NCBI GenBank assembly: GCA_030386875.1
Contig: CM059573.1
Coordinates: forward strand, 34,451,891 to 34,515,890
Reading direction: 5' to 3'
Length of the DNA: 64,000 nucleotides
Source of the DNA: Morinoia aosen
Lineage: Eukaryota; Arthropoda; Malacostraca; Amphipoda; Talitridae
A model generated the notes under the pieces. That model saw only the letters and a program-made list of their open reading frames with translations, searched no databases and was not told the origin of the DNA. Within the stretch, counting starts at the first letter, position 1. Every line of letters begins with the position of its first letter. Positions 24,151-33,447 of this stretch are shown piece after piece. A program made the translations under genes and the position numbers.

Positions 24151-24386
24151 TATGCCGCCCTCAGGTGTGTTTGGCGGCTGAAGGGTAGAACAAAGACACG
24201 AGTAGACTTTTAGCGTGTACTTGGCGTAGCGAGACAGGAGAACCAAATGCGCCCCTAGGGGCTCCGCACTACCTTTATATACTCAATATTTGCTGACACA
24301 GCACACGCACTGCGGTACCCGCACAGGGCGTCGTCTGAACACGTACGGACAGATGCACAGAGAGAGTACGCACTTGTGACGGCATA
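24151..24386 (-). repeat. 3' LTR of the Gypsy element
   Basis: The 236-base repeat has the inverted termini TATGCCG / CGGCATA. A TATATAAAG box lies on the minus strand at 24,281-24,273. It differs from the 5' LTR at two positions (G versus A in the TTTGGC-GCTG context and C versus G in AACAAAGA-ACG). Confidence 0.95.
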
Positions 24387-24400
24387 CACCTCCCCCCATG
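24387..24400 (-). other. Polypurine tract
   Basis: On the minus strand CATGGGGGGAGGTG immediately precedes the 3' LTR. Its position and purine content fit the primer for plus-strand DNA synthesis. Confidence 0.85.
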
Positions 24401-25428
24401 CCCTGGTTATTTACCAATATCAAAATCAATCAATTTAAGTTTAAACTCGTAACATACAATTTTAACACAGGAAGCTAAAAAACATCTTAGGTAAAATATC
24501 CTCAAATGAAAGTTACTGTGTAGGAAAACAACTATCATATATTAGGGAAAAAATAACGCCTCGAAGTAAAGTTGACTGGACATTGTAAAAATGAAATCTT
24601 CTCACCCCCACCGCCAAGAACATCGGAAGAGCCGCCGCTCAAATACACATTAGGAACGCAAAAAAAAATTTAAGTTAATAACAGAATACACGTCTCGAAA
24701 CACAGTCGTTAATAACGCAACACAATAAAGTCCGTTAACTTAAAACTACAATCGGCATCCAAAAACGTTAAAAAAAAACTCCACGGTTTTTGGAACCAGG
24801 ATTCAACTAACTTTCTACCTGAAGAACACGTCAGCAACATATCGAAAACAAAACGCTAAACAACAACGTTGAACATGAAATAATAAACCGCCCAGAAATA
24901 TTCGTTAAGGAATAAGGCAATAAGGCAATATTTATCCAAAAAATTTTGTTGCGTACGCAGGAGAAGGGATTAAACAAATGGTAATCGTTACACATAAAAA
25001 TTAAACGCCGCATGAATGTACTACGTACAACTTCGTTGACACCCATGAATTTTTTGTATTATGAAAACAATATCACTTGCAGAAAAATTATATACGCATC
25101 AAAATTTGTATCGAAACTGCTATCAATTTAAATTATCAACATTTTCGTAGAAATAAATCGAATTTAACGAAATTGAAAGAATACATACTGCATACCTGAA
25201 CATCGTATATTCTTGAACGTCAATCCGAACAAGAGAAAAAATCAATACCAAACTCATCAATTTAGAAAAAAATAACTGAGTATCTTAAGACTACTTCCTG
25301 AGTATATGTTAAAAGTAAATAATACTACATCCGTTTACAATGCATGAGAGTTAATAGCGCCTAATTGGCGACACGTAAAAACATCAAGTTCCACTTTTCA
25401 AAAACAAAAACACATCCTACACTGACAC
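24401..25428 (-). other. Non-coding 3' region of the Gypsy element
   Basis: This is a roughly 1-kb AT-rich segment between the 3' ORF and the polypurine tract. It has only short open frames without domains. In an errantivirus-like layout env would occupy this zone; none is visible. Confidence 0.6.
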
Positions 25429-25746
25429 CTAAACTTCGCTATTTGCTTGCAGGTGACGCAGCGGTTGGTCAGCATTGCTCGACCTGAGCTGCTGGCGTCG
25501 GAGTAACGCATCCTCGGAACGAAGGCGATCCGCCAACATATAAATTTCTCGACGAAGATAAAAGAAGGAAACTCCTAATGCCAAAGTGAAAGGAAAAAGT
25601 AGAAGAATACCTAAATCTGCTACCCTATCTGGGAGAATGTCGACGAGTGCGTTAGCCTCCACCCAGTCCTTTGACACTCGACTCTGATGTTGCTCCAGGG
25701 CATTCGTGAGTGCCTCCACAGACACATGGGTCATGCGGTTTCCCAT
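25429..25746 (-). CDS. ORF3: small predicted membrane protein in the env position
   Basis: The ORF has 105 codons from the ATG at 25,746 to TAG; the frame stays open upstream to a 3' splice site, TTTGTTTCAATTTCAG (AG at 25,779-25,778), so a spliced subgenomic RNA is plausible, as for env of insect errantiviruses. Residues ~45-64 (LGILLLFPFTLALGVSFFYL) form one membrane helix, followed by a charged arginine-rich tail of about 40 residues. The start MGNRMT fits the N-myristoylation pattern MGxxx[ST] if the ATG is used. It is far too short for a complete fusion glycoprotein: no furin site, no fusion peptide and no cysteine-rich ectodomain are seen. It may be a novel accessory protein or the remnant of a lost env. 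Confidence 0.5.
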   Translation of the reverse strand: MGNRMTHVSVEALTNALEQHQSRVSKDWVEANALVDILPDRVADLGILLLFPFTLALGVSFFYLRREIYMLADRLRSEDALLRRQQLRSSNADQPLRHLQANSEV

Positions 25747-25845
25747 CGTGGAAGACAGGAACGGTAGCGTGCTCGTTCTGAAATTGAAACAAATACAGTT
25801 CAATTAGCATGGCCACATAATTTAAATAAATGAAATCAATTTATA

Positions 25846-26100
25846 TTACGTCAAATGAATAAAAGAAATCAATGGTGACAGCTGGGACAGTTGCAAAGAA
25901 AGGAACAAACAGCGTATCGGCACGCTGCAGATCCCACACGGTCTCGACAGCTGCACACCTAATTGCAAAACAAATCGGCGACGGCACTCCAAAACAACTC
26001 GGGAGCTAGCACTTCGCTCCCACAGCAATGAGGTGCCTCGTTTGTAAACACACGGAGGTTATTGAACCGTGCAAGGCTTTCGAGCGGATGCAAACCTTGG
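25846..26100 (-). other. Possible upstream exon or intron region of the ORF3 transcript
   Basis: Minus-strand sequence here is GC-richer than its surroundings. One frame encodes a cysteine-containing stretch (EAPHCCGSEVLAPELFW and on to a stop next to AATTAGGTG) and another a 60-codon frame at 26,028-25,846. Its coding status is uncertain; it lies between the pol stop (26,303) and the ORF3 acceptor (25,778). Confidence 0.25.
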
Positions 26101-26302
26101 TGGTAAAATGAAATGCGCACATTCTCAATCACGGACGGAAGAAACTACGGTACATCAAGACTAAAAATTAAGCAATTTCATATGATTATATAACGAGAAT
26201 TCCAATTAAAATGATATTTAAAATTAACACTGAAACGAGAATCACACAATAATTTTATGTGAACATTGTAACATAGTCAGTCGTAAGTCGTACAGTTTTC
26301 AT

Positions 26303-29300
26303 TCAACACTTTTTACGCAAAGGTAATACATGATTTTTATTGCTCTTATATGTTCGATTACCAATTTTCAATTCTACGTAATTTCGGTTAATTTTTGTAA
26401 TAATTCCCGGTCCTCTCCAGGCAATATCTAATTTGTTTTTTCTCAGGTGATTGCGCAATAATACTCGTTCACCGAGTTCAAAATTTTTATTTTTACGTCG
26501 AAGGTTGTGATACATAGTTCTTTCACTGGTGTTATTAATTATTATAGCTCTAACGTTTTCAACAGTACGGGCTGCTTCTTGAGCTCGAAATTTTATGATA
26601 TCGACGTCGGTGTCATGACTATAGTTGTTTTCGAAAGTGATGGCGCTAAAGTTTGCACACGTGTCTCGATTGAAAATAATATACGAGGGTGTGTCTCCCA
26701 ACGTAGTGTTCAAACTATTGTTGATCGCGTTCTCTGTGCTGTTGAGACACTGGTCCCATTCGGTATGCACTAGGGAGTTAATATATAGTTTTAATAGATT
26801 CGTAATCTTGCGGTTATTGCGCTCCACAATAGCATTGCATTGAGGACTCCAAGGTAATACTTCTTTTTTCGCAATTGAATGGATTTGACTGAATTTTTTA
26901 ACTGCCGCAGATTTAAATTCAAGAGCTTGATCACTAAGAAGTGTTTTAGGATATCCAAAGGTTGAGAAGCAGTTGTCTAGGCAAGAGACAACTGTATCTG
27001 CTAATCGATCTGAGGTTGCGTAAAGCTTACAGTAACGAGAAAATAAATCAATCACGATTAGAATATATTTATTCTGCTGATCTGTGACAGGAAGAGGACC
27101 AAGAAAGTCCATTGATAGCACCTCGAAGGGTTCTTTAGCAATGGGAGCGTCCAATATCTTAATAGGTACAGTACTGCTGGCTTTAAGAATTTTACATACA
27201 TCACACAATTTGACAAATTTACGTATGATACTCTTCTCTAATAAATGAAAATAACGCAACTTAAATTTAAACAATGTGTGCGTGGCATCAGTATGATACA
27301 AGGAGTGTATACTGAGCACCGCCTTGTTCATTAGCGATGTCGGTATAACCGAAGTGAGAATAGTACTTTCCCTAGAGTCTATTTGTCGTCGTCTATAAAG
27401 TATGTCGTTCAAAATTAAGTATTTTTGTAAGTCAGGGATCGTAGATGTACTACTAGTTAGTAATGCGTCTTTGACTTCAGAACAGAAAGGGTCTAGCTGT
27501 TGCTCATTTCGAAATTCGTCTAAAGTCCACGATACGTCTTTTAACTGAGGAACGTAGTCAGTCAGTCGGGGTTTTGCAGTCGCCTTTGGCGTCAGTTGAT
27601 TAGAAGTTATCGCGTCTGTTTTGTCTGTGTCGGCGGTCAGCGCACCACTGCGTGTAATTACTGCGAAGGCGTCAACCTCATCGAACTCTGAGCACTCTTC
27701 AAGATCAGAAATAGTTAAATGCTCGGGCAATCTACTTAGACAATCTGCAATTAGATTTTGTTTCCCGGGGAAATATTTTGCTACCGGTTCGAAAGATTGA
27801 ACTGTTAGACACCATCTTGCCATAGCTGAGTCGTCAGGAAGCTTTTTGAAAAACAAAGGCTGTAATGGTTTATGATCAGTGTAAAGATAGATCGGATATC
27901 CAAGAATGAGATATTTAAATGCTTTCAGCGCGCTCACAATGGCGAAGAACTCTTTTTTCGTCGTGGAATAGCGCTTTTGTGTGGAATTTAAGCTTTTACT
28001 GTAGTAGGCAATAGCCTTCAATGATTTATTTGAATCATTTCCGTGTTGTAAAAGCACTGCACCTATACCAAAATTAGAAGCATCTGTAAATACGTGGAAA
28101 GGCTTAGTAAAATCAGGATGCCGTAAAACGGTATCAGATGTTAAAACAGATTTGATTTTTTCAAAAGCTTGCTGACATTCAGGATTCCAGATAAACTCAA
28201 CATTTTTACGTAACAATTGATACAGAGGGTATGAGATCGATCCAAACATTGGTATGTGATTGCGGAAATAGTTCGCCACTCCTAGAAAACTTTGCAGTTC
28301 CTTCACATTTTTTGGAATGGGAAAGTTTTGTAGCTTTTCTGATTCTTTGCAGCGAATTCCGTCTGCCGACACGATGTGTCCAAGATATTCTATTGAGTTT
28401 TTGAGGAAATGACATTTTTCAAGTTTAAGTGACAGATTTCCACCACGTAGCTTCTCAAAAACACTATGTAAATCTTTCAGATGTTGGTTCATGGATTTGG
28501 AAAATACCAATATATCATCAAGGAATACAAAACATAATTTACCGATGATATTGGCAAGGACAGAAGAAATTATACGTTGAAAAACTGAGGGGCTCGAGGA
28601 CAACCCGAATGGCAGCCTCTTGAACTGAAATTTCTCATAACCGATACTGAACGCGGTATATTTACGGCTACTTTCCTCTAATTCGACCTGATGAAAAGCC
28701 GAGCGTAAATCGAGACTTGAAAAAATGCTGTTCCCCCCAACCGTGTAAAGGATTTCGTCTATGCGGGGAATGGGATAACTCTCTTTTATCACTATTTTGT
28801 TAAGTTCTCGGAAATCAATCACGGGACGGATCTCGCCCGAATGCTTTTTAACAACAATTAAAGGAAAATTAAATTCCGAGCTGGAAGGTTCAATAATGCC
28901 TTGGTTCAACATCTGCTTATTCGCTTGCAACAATTCGTTTTGATATTTATGAGGAATTCGATATGGTGGGATATTAAGTACTGGTGCATTAGGTTTTAAT
29001 TCAATCTTATGCTTCATAACATTCGTAACGGCAATTGTTTCGCCTTCTAGAGTGATGACGTCTCTAAATTCGTTTAATAAATTTAACAGTAATGGTTTAG
29101 CGTCTTCATCATCACAATTCACATCGTTACTAGTCAAAGAGCGTCTCTCGTTACTACCTCCCTCTGGTACATCATTTCTCTGTGCGTTAATTCCTAGTCG
29201 TTCATCGTTACAACAATGCCTCGTTTCTACAGATACTACCCCAACGTCTTTACCAGAGATGGCATTGAAAGTTCCACCATTAACACTGTCGACTCCGGGT

Positions 29301-29986
29301 AGATCCGCATTACCGTGGGCATCGCACAAATTTGCATCTCGCACAGCTTCGTGCACGGTAGACATGTAAATCTCATGTTCAATTTCCATGTCGTCAATTT
29401 CCTCAATGGTACTTATCATCGTATTGTCGCTTATATATACCACGTCTTCAGAGACGTTCAAAAGCATTACAGGGACAAAACCATTTGACTTGATATCTAC
29501 TACTGACTCGGCCACATAAATTCCATTCGCGAGAATTGTCTTATTCATAATATACTTTCCGGGCTTAGCCTTCTTGACATACCCATTAATAACACGTAAA
29601 CAATTACTTGGCATTTCCACTGCTCCACAATGAACAACTATTTCTCGTCTTTTACTTTTTTTCAAACTTCTCGCTTGTTTCTTAGTTTCTCTTGTTTTGT
29701 TCGCATGCTGTTTATTTATTCTCACATTATTCGCTGGTTGCTCAGATTTTTTAACCTTTTTCCCTGGGTCTTTCCCTGGGGTACCCCACTGATCTGCAGC
29801 ATTTATCTCTAGGCCATCTCGTTGCCTATCGCCATTTTCTTTGCCTGCATTTCGTGATTCCCTCTGCTTCAGCAGATATTTCTTTATACGCCTCCTATTG
29901 GCAAGCATGTCAGCCATTAGACATTCTGGATTACTTATAGTATTGAAAAATACCTCTCGCTTACTTTGCCCGTGCAATTCTTGCAC
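26303..29986 (-). CDS. pol: Pol polyprotein: reverse transcriptase, RNase H, integrase
   Basis: The open frame has 1,227 codons from a GTG at 29,986 (first ATG at 29,917) to TGA at 26,305. It makes the enzymes that copy the element RNA and insert the DNA. In order: a basic N-terminal segment and the post-protease domain common in Gypsy polyproteins (~115-200); RT with the LDLRSAFHQ motif near 428 and the catalytic FLDD near 489; RNase H starting at FTDAS near 633; integrase with an H2C2 zinc-binding module (HSLYH near 896, CDVC near 931) and the catalytic triad D near 958, D near 1017 and E near 1053 (D,D-35-E); and a GPY/F-like stretch (RGPGIITK) near the C-terminus. No internal stop is seen. 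Its frame is -1 relative to protease, with only a few codons of overlap. All key residues look intact. Confidence 0.96.
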   Translation of the reverse strand: MQELHGQSKREVFFNTISNPECLMADMLANRRRIKKYLLKQRESRNAGKENGDRQRDGLEINAADQWGTPGKDPGKKVKKSEQPANNVRINKQHANKTRETKKQARSLKKSKRREIVVHCGAVEMPSNCLRVINGYVKKAKPGKYIMNKTILANGIYVAESVVDIKSNGFVPVMLLNVSEDVVYISDNTMISTIEEIDDMEIEHEIYMSTVHEAVRDANLCDAHGNADLPGVDSVNGGTFNAISGKDVGVVSVETRHCCNDERLGINAQRNDVPEGGSNERRSLTSNDVNCDDEDAKPLLLNLLNEFRDVITLEGETIAVTNVMKHKIELKPNAPVLNIPPYRIPHKYQNELLQANKQMLNQGIIEPSSSEFNFPLIVVKKHSGEIRPVIDFRELNKIVIKESYPIPRIDEILYTVGGNSIFSSLDLRSAFHQVELEESSRKYTAFSIGYEKFQFKRLPFGLSSSPSVFQRIISSVLANIIGKLCFVFLDDILVFSKSMNQHLKDLHSVFEKLRGGNLSLKLEKCHFLKNSIEYLGHIVSADGIRCKESEKLQNFPIPKNVKELQSFLGVANYFRNHIPMFGSISYPLYQLLRKNVEFIWNPECQQAFEKIKSVLTSDTVLRHPDFTKPFHVFTDASNFGIGAVLLQHGNDSNKSLKAIAYYSKSLNSTQKRYSTTKKEFFAIVSALKAFKYLILGYPIYLYTDHKPLQPLFFKKLPDDSAMARWCLTVQSFEPVAKYFPGKQNLIADCLSRLPEHLTISDLEECSEFDEVDAFAVITRSGALTADTDKTDAITSNQLTPKATAKPRLTDYVPQLKDVSWTLDEFRNEQQLDPFCSEVKDALLTSSTSTIPDLQKYLILNDILYRRRQIDSRESTILTSVIPTSLMNKAVLSIHSLYHTDATHTLFKFKLRYFHLLEKSIIRKFVKLCDVCKILKASSTVPIKILDAPIAKEPFEVLSMDFLGPLPVTDQQNKYILIVIDLFSRYCKLYATSDRLADTVVSCLDNCFSTFGYPKTLLSDQALEFKSAAVKKFSQIHSIAKKEVLPWSPQCNAIVERNNRKITNLLKLYINSLVHTEWDQCLNSTENAINNSLNTTLGDTPSYIIFNRDTCANFSAITFENNYSHDTDVDIIKFRAQEAARTVENVRAIIINNTSERTMYHNLRRKNKNFELGERVLLRNHLRKNKLDIAWRGPGIITKINRNYVELKIGNRTYKSNKNHVLPLRKKC

Positions 29987-30003
29987 ATCATGAAACGGTA
30001 CTT

Positions 30004-30645
30004 TTACCCGTCAAGAACTATGAATCCTTCTTTAAAATTAATCACGGCATTTTGTAGAATATCTCTGCCAAGGATTACATCATATCGAAATTCGCTATTC
30101 TTCAGCAGCAAAGCGCTAGTTTTAATTTCTTTATTATTAGGCAGGGTAATGCAAAGATCAACCTCTCCTGTTACTTGACTTTTTGAATTTATTCCTCTGA
30201 TACTCAGAGCACTGGGCTTAATTTGCTCATTTAGACCTTTGAAATTACGATAACTCACTAAACATCTGTCGCTACCGCTATCGATGAGAGCTCTCATCAA
30301 TCTATTATCCTGGCGCAGTATGATTGTAGGCTTTTTCGATCGCCTCAGGGAAAATATACCCTCGCTTTCTTTTCTTAAACGACCCTCCTTCATAATCGTT
30401 GCGGATAGGCAAACTTCAACGGGTAATTCAGAGGTCGCGCCTACATTAAGTTCATGTTCGCCTAATAATTCAAACTTATTAGTACAAGTAAATAACGGAT
30501 CCACCACATCAGTCGACTTAGTAATAGTATCTGGTTTCAACGCCACATCATTGGTAACGGGGATTGTAGCTGTATCCTCGGGCACTGGCAACTCCTTCTC
30601 TACTCCAAGACTCTTTGGTTTTTCTGATTCTTCTCTATCTACTCT
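30004..30645 (-). CDS. Aspartic protease domain, reached by -1 frameshift from gag
   Basis: The frame is open from the gag end through to TAA at 30,006-30,004. It has no ATG at its beginning (the frame holds TTG at 30,591), which fits expression by frameshift. The active-site motif is LIDSGSD (about residue 104 counted from that TTG) and the C-terminal hydrophobic ILGRDIL motif follows, the usual signature of a retroviral-type protease that works as a dimer and cuts the Gag and Pol polyproteins. In most Gypsy elements protease and RT share one frame; here the protease stops 18-20 bases before the longest pol frame begins, which may be a recent indel or a second recoding event. Confidence 0.88.
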   Translation of the reverse strand, partial: RVDREESEKPKSLGVEKELPVPEDTATIPVTNDVALKPDTITKSTDVVDPLFTCTNKFELLGEHELNVGATSELPVEVCLSATIMKEGRLRKESEGIFSLRRSKKPTIILRQDNRLMRALIDSGSDRCLVSYRNFKGLNEQIKPSALSIRGINSKSQVTGEVDLCITLPNNKEIKTSALLLKNSEFRYDVILGRDILQNAVINFKEGFIVLDG

Positions 30646-32081
30646 AAAAAATCGTCACCCTCGGAAGATGCAGCGTGATACGCTTCACCTTGGCCTCGAC
30701 CTCGACCACGCAAATGACATTCACGTGCAAAATGGCCTACCTTCCCACATTTGTAGCAAGCATGACCGCGGAAATGTGATTTGCTTTGGCCTCTCTTATT
30801 CGTGCACATACTTTGAACATGACCTGTGGTTTTGCATAGTGAACAGAAAGATTTTGATCTATCCTTAATACTCTGTTGTGGATTTTCCACCTGTGCCTCG
30901 TTGCACTCCATAGAACCTAAAGGTCGATCATCAAAATATGCATATTGTCTTCCCCTTTGAAATCTAGCAGGCCTCCAATTGCTTCTGAAAAATGGTCTCC
31001 GACCTTGAAAACGTCGGTTGTTGTTTTGAGAGGCATAGTAAGCCTCGGGAAACGATTCCTTCTCGTCCCACTCACTCTCTTCAGGCACGACCGCAAGATA
31101 AGTTTCTCTGGTTGGATACGTGGACTGGGTATTATTTTTGCGCGCAAGTATTTCTCTACCCTCAGGATTATTACGCACAGAGGAAACGAGACGAGCTAAC
31201 AACTCTTCAGAGGTATGGAACTGCCTCGAGAAGATTTTTTTACAAAAGTTCTCTTCTAAGAGGGGTGCGAGAATTGCTATAGCTAGACTAAAAACTACCA
31301 AGTCACCAGAGAACTTTTTTAAATCGTTTGCGTTCGTACTAGCAATTACAAATGGATGTCTTTGTAATGCTACTTCTGTACTATTTAGAATATGATCACT
31401 CAAATTTCTTATTTTCGACATCGCCGTAACCAATTGTGCAGCCAACCCTTCATTACGTAACAACCGTAACTGATTTAAATCGCACGCTAACGCATGAACT
31501 GAACGCTCACCCTTAGACACGTAGATGTCATCTAAAATGTCGATAACCTGATCAAAGGAATAGTTAACATCAGGGTTTACTAATTTTGTAACTACTCCGT
31601 TAAAATCTCCAACACTTTTGTGTGCGCTACGCACAAGTAATTCTTTTTTGGCAGCGTCGGAAGTCAGGTCGGGTAACAAGCACATATAGGATTTTAGGTT
31701 TGCGACATGCGTCCGAAAAGTCTTTGTATCACAAAAGATTGGGTCCGTGAGACGCTGTCTGCCTCGAAAAAGCGGTAGCTCTGCACTGGACAGTATAGTA
31801 CTGCCCCTCTGTAAAGTTGTGGTTACACTACCACCCGTCATTGGTCCACTAGAGGACGTCATTGTTGTCACACTTGGAGCACTGAACGTCACAGTCTGGG
31901 TACTAACAGCGGACGTCACTACCGTCGTTGGCATCGGTCCAGACGTAAACACCCTTGTTGGCGCATGCTCGCACATTCCAGGTAACGTACCACTAAATGC
32001 CGGAACAGAAACTCTACCACTACTTGTCGTCGTTGCTGTCAAACGAATAAATTCAGGTTCTGAATCAGAATCTCCCATCAT
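30639..32081 (-). CDS. gag: Gag polyprotein
   Basis: The ORF has 480 codons from the first of two adjacent ATGs (32,081 and 32,078) to TAG at 30,641-30,639. Gag forms the particle that packages element RNA. The first ~110 residues are rich in serine, threonine and proline, the middle carries the helical capsid-like region, and the C-terminus has two CCHC zinc knuckles of the form CX2CX4HX4C (residues ~413-426, CSLCKTTGHVQSMC; ~442-455, CYKCGKVGHFAREC) between RG/basic runs, as in nucleocapsid. The last codons overlap the slippery heptamer that leads into protease. No disruption is visible. Confidence 0.93.
   Translation of the reverse strand: MMGDSDSEPEFIRLTATTTSSGRVSVPAFSGTLPGMCEHAPTRVFTSGPMPTTVVTSAVSTQTVTFSAPSVTTMTSSSGPMTGGSVTTTLQRGSTILSSAELPLFRGRQRLTDPIFCDTKTFRTHVANLKSYMCLLPDLTSDAAKKELLVRSAHKSVGDFNGVVTKLVNPDVNYSFDQVIDILDDIYVSKGERSVHALACDLNQLRLLRNEGLAAQLVTAMSKIRNLSDHILNSTEVALQRHPFVIASTNANDLKKFSGDLVVFSLAIAILAPLLEENFCKKIFSRQFHTSEELLARLVSSVRNNPEGREILARKNNTQSTYPTRETYLAVVPEESEWDEKESFPEAYYASQNNNRRFQGRRPFFRSNWRPARFQRGRQYAYFDDRPLGSMECNEAQVENPQQSIKDRSKSFCSLCKTTGHVQSMCTNKRGQSKSHFRGHACYKCGKVGHFARECHLRGRGRGQGEAYHAASSEGDDFLE
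30645..30651 (-). promoter_or_regulatory. U UUU UUA -1 ribosomal frameshift site
   Basis: In the gag frame the codons read GAT TTT TTA GAG TAG, which contains the heptamer T TTT TTA in exactly the X XXY YYZ phase. The protease frame is the -1 frame here (CGA TTT TTT AGA GTA), open on both sides of the site. The same heptamer is used for -1 frameshifting in lentiviruses. The stop follows one codon later. A downstream pseudoknot was not established by eye. Confidence 0.85.
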
Positions 32082-32987
32082 TTATCACAACAAGGAACCA
32101 AATTATTCTCACAATGCTAAAAACTTAACCCACAATTTTAATAATCCCACAGGCCAACGCGAAATTCCTACGCCACAAAAAAATAACACCGCAGAACCCG
32201 AAAATCTTACCTCTCAAAATAATAATCACATAACAGAACGCAAAAAGCTCACGTTATAAAAATGGATGAAGCACACGGTTAAATCTTCATTAAAAATCAC
32301 TAAAAATTTAAATACTAAAAATTGTTTCTGCGACTTTCAAACGAACTGAATCCAATTACTAACAAGGAAACTCTTTACACGAATTCAATGGTATCGATCC
32401 CCACAATTTTTAAACTACACGAAGCAACAAAAAATAAAAACCGACGATGTCACAAAAAATATCTAACGATCCCAAACAATAATATTATAGTTTACAGAAT
32501 ACTCAACTTGGAATCAGCACACGGCAGGCAGCGCAGCCACGGCCAGTCAGTCGTCGCGGCTGGTGTCAAGGACGAACGGCGAGACTGCTCGGCAACAGCA
32601 GAGCAGGTAGCGACCAGCTGTTCTGAAGGTCGTCTGCGATGCCCAGGCACAGCACAGGCAAGACGTCTAGACTGCCGGATCCAAGGTCATACACTCAGCG
32701 CTGTCAGACAGCGGAGTAGCAATGTTAGCACGTAGCACGTCTTGGTAGTGTTCACGTATGATCACGGTTCCACACTGCGCGTAATCGCACAGCTCACTGT
32801 TTATGTATACGTATTAATTACGTTAACACAGCTTCTGTATAAATTTGAAGCAACACTGTTCGGTATGTAATTCCCTATCACATACACTCTACACAAATGT
32901 TCTCGTAGAAGTAGAAACACTGCAACTGTTCGTAGAATTTTTCTGAACACAGCCACTTATGCATACAACTGTTAAACGACCACGTCA
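32082..32987 (-). other. Leader between ORF0 and gag
   Basis: About 0.9 kb of untranslated sequence. It contains a GC-rich block (about 32,515-32,740) rich in CAG/CTG-type trinucleotides within an AT-rich leader, a plausible place for packaging or internal ribosome entry structure. No long ORF lies on the element's strand. Confidence 0.5.
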
Positions 32988-33215
32988 CTACTTGCGATGG
33001 AAATTCACGCACATCTTCATGACGCAGTGGTCACCATCCTTTTCCAGGTCAACACGCGCTGTGTAAGGTACTCCCAAAGGCACATTTAATTCCAAACCGT
33101 AAGAAGAATACTTCAGAGTTTCTTCAGGGATACGTTTCACGACGAAACGGAACACGTTATTGTATACTTCCGGTGCTTCTTCAATCTCTCTTCCCGTTGC
33201 TTTAGAATTCTCCAT
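32988..33215 (-). CDS. ORF0: 75-codon leader ORF of unknown function
   Basis: This ORF runs from ATG at 33,215 to TAG at 32,988 and is the first substantial ORF downstream of the 5' LTR (233 bases from its edge), so it would be the first translated from the genomic RNA. The product is hydrophilic, acidic at the start (MENSKATGREIEEAPE), then mixed with repeated aromatic and hydrophobic residues (VFRFVVKRI, LELNVPLGVPYTARV), and ends with a cysteine pair region (HCVMKMCVNF). The amino-acid mix looks like a folded small protein rather than random AT-rich translation. I do not recognise it. It could be a separate protein or the 5' exon of a spliced RNA. Confidence 0.45.
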   Translation of the reverse strand: MENSKATGREIEEAPEVYNNVFRFVVKRIPEETLKYSSYGLELNVPLGVPYTARVDLEKDGDHCVMKMCVNFHRK

Positions 33216-33427
33216 AGTAGTATCGTCGTTATTTCCAAAAATAATCTCGGCTCACGAAGCGAAGCGTAGACCACCACACGTAGAAATTCCACGAATTTCC
33301 GTAGACACGCGATCCTTGAATATAGCCGTCTAAAACCCAGACTTAAGTTTCCGATATCTTCAATCACAGTAGTCGCTGAATCCACGTCACAGCACAAGGA
33401 TCAAGTACAATTACACGTCGTGGGGAC

Positions 33428-33445
33428 GAACTTACTGCGCCACCA
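33428..33445 (-). other. Primer binding site candidate
   Basis: Directly after the 5' LTR the minus strand reads TTTGGTGGCGCAGTAAG. The TGGTGGCGCAG portion, two bases from the LTR end, begins with the TGG that pairs with tRNA CCA ends. I did not assign the tRNA. Confidence 0.6.
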
Positions 33446-33447
33446 AA

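Noticed and set aside
30284..30868. 194-codon plus-strand ORF
   Set aside because: It is antisense to the protease and end of gag; a shadow frame.
31747..32259. 170-codon plus-strand ORF
   Set aside because: It lies antisense to gag and its leader, with no domain; it is a shadow frame.
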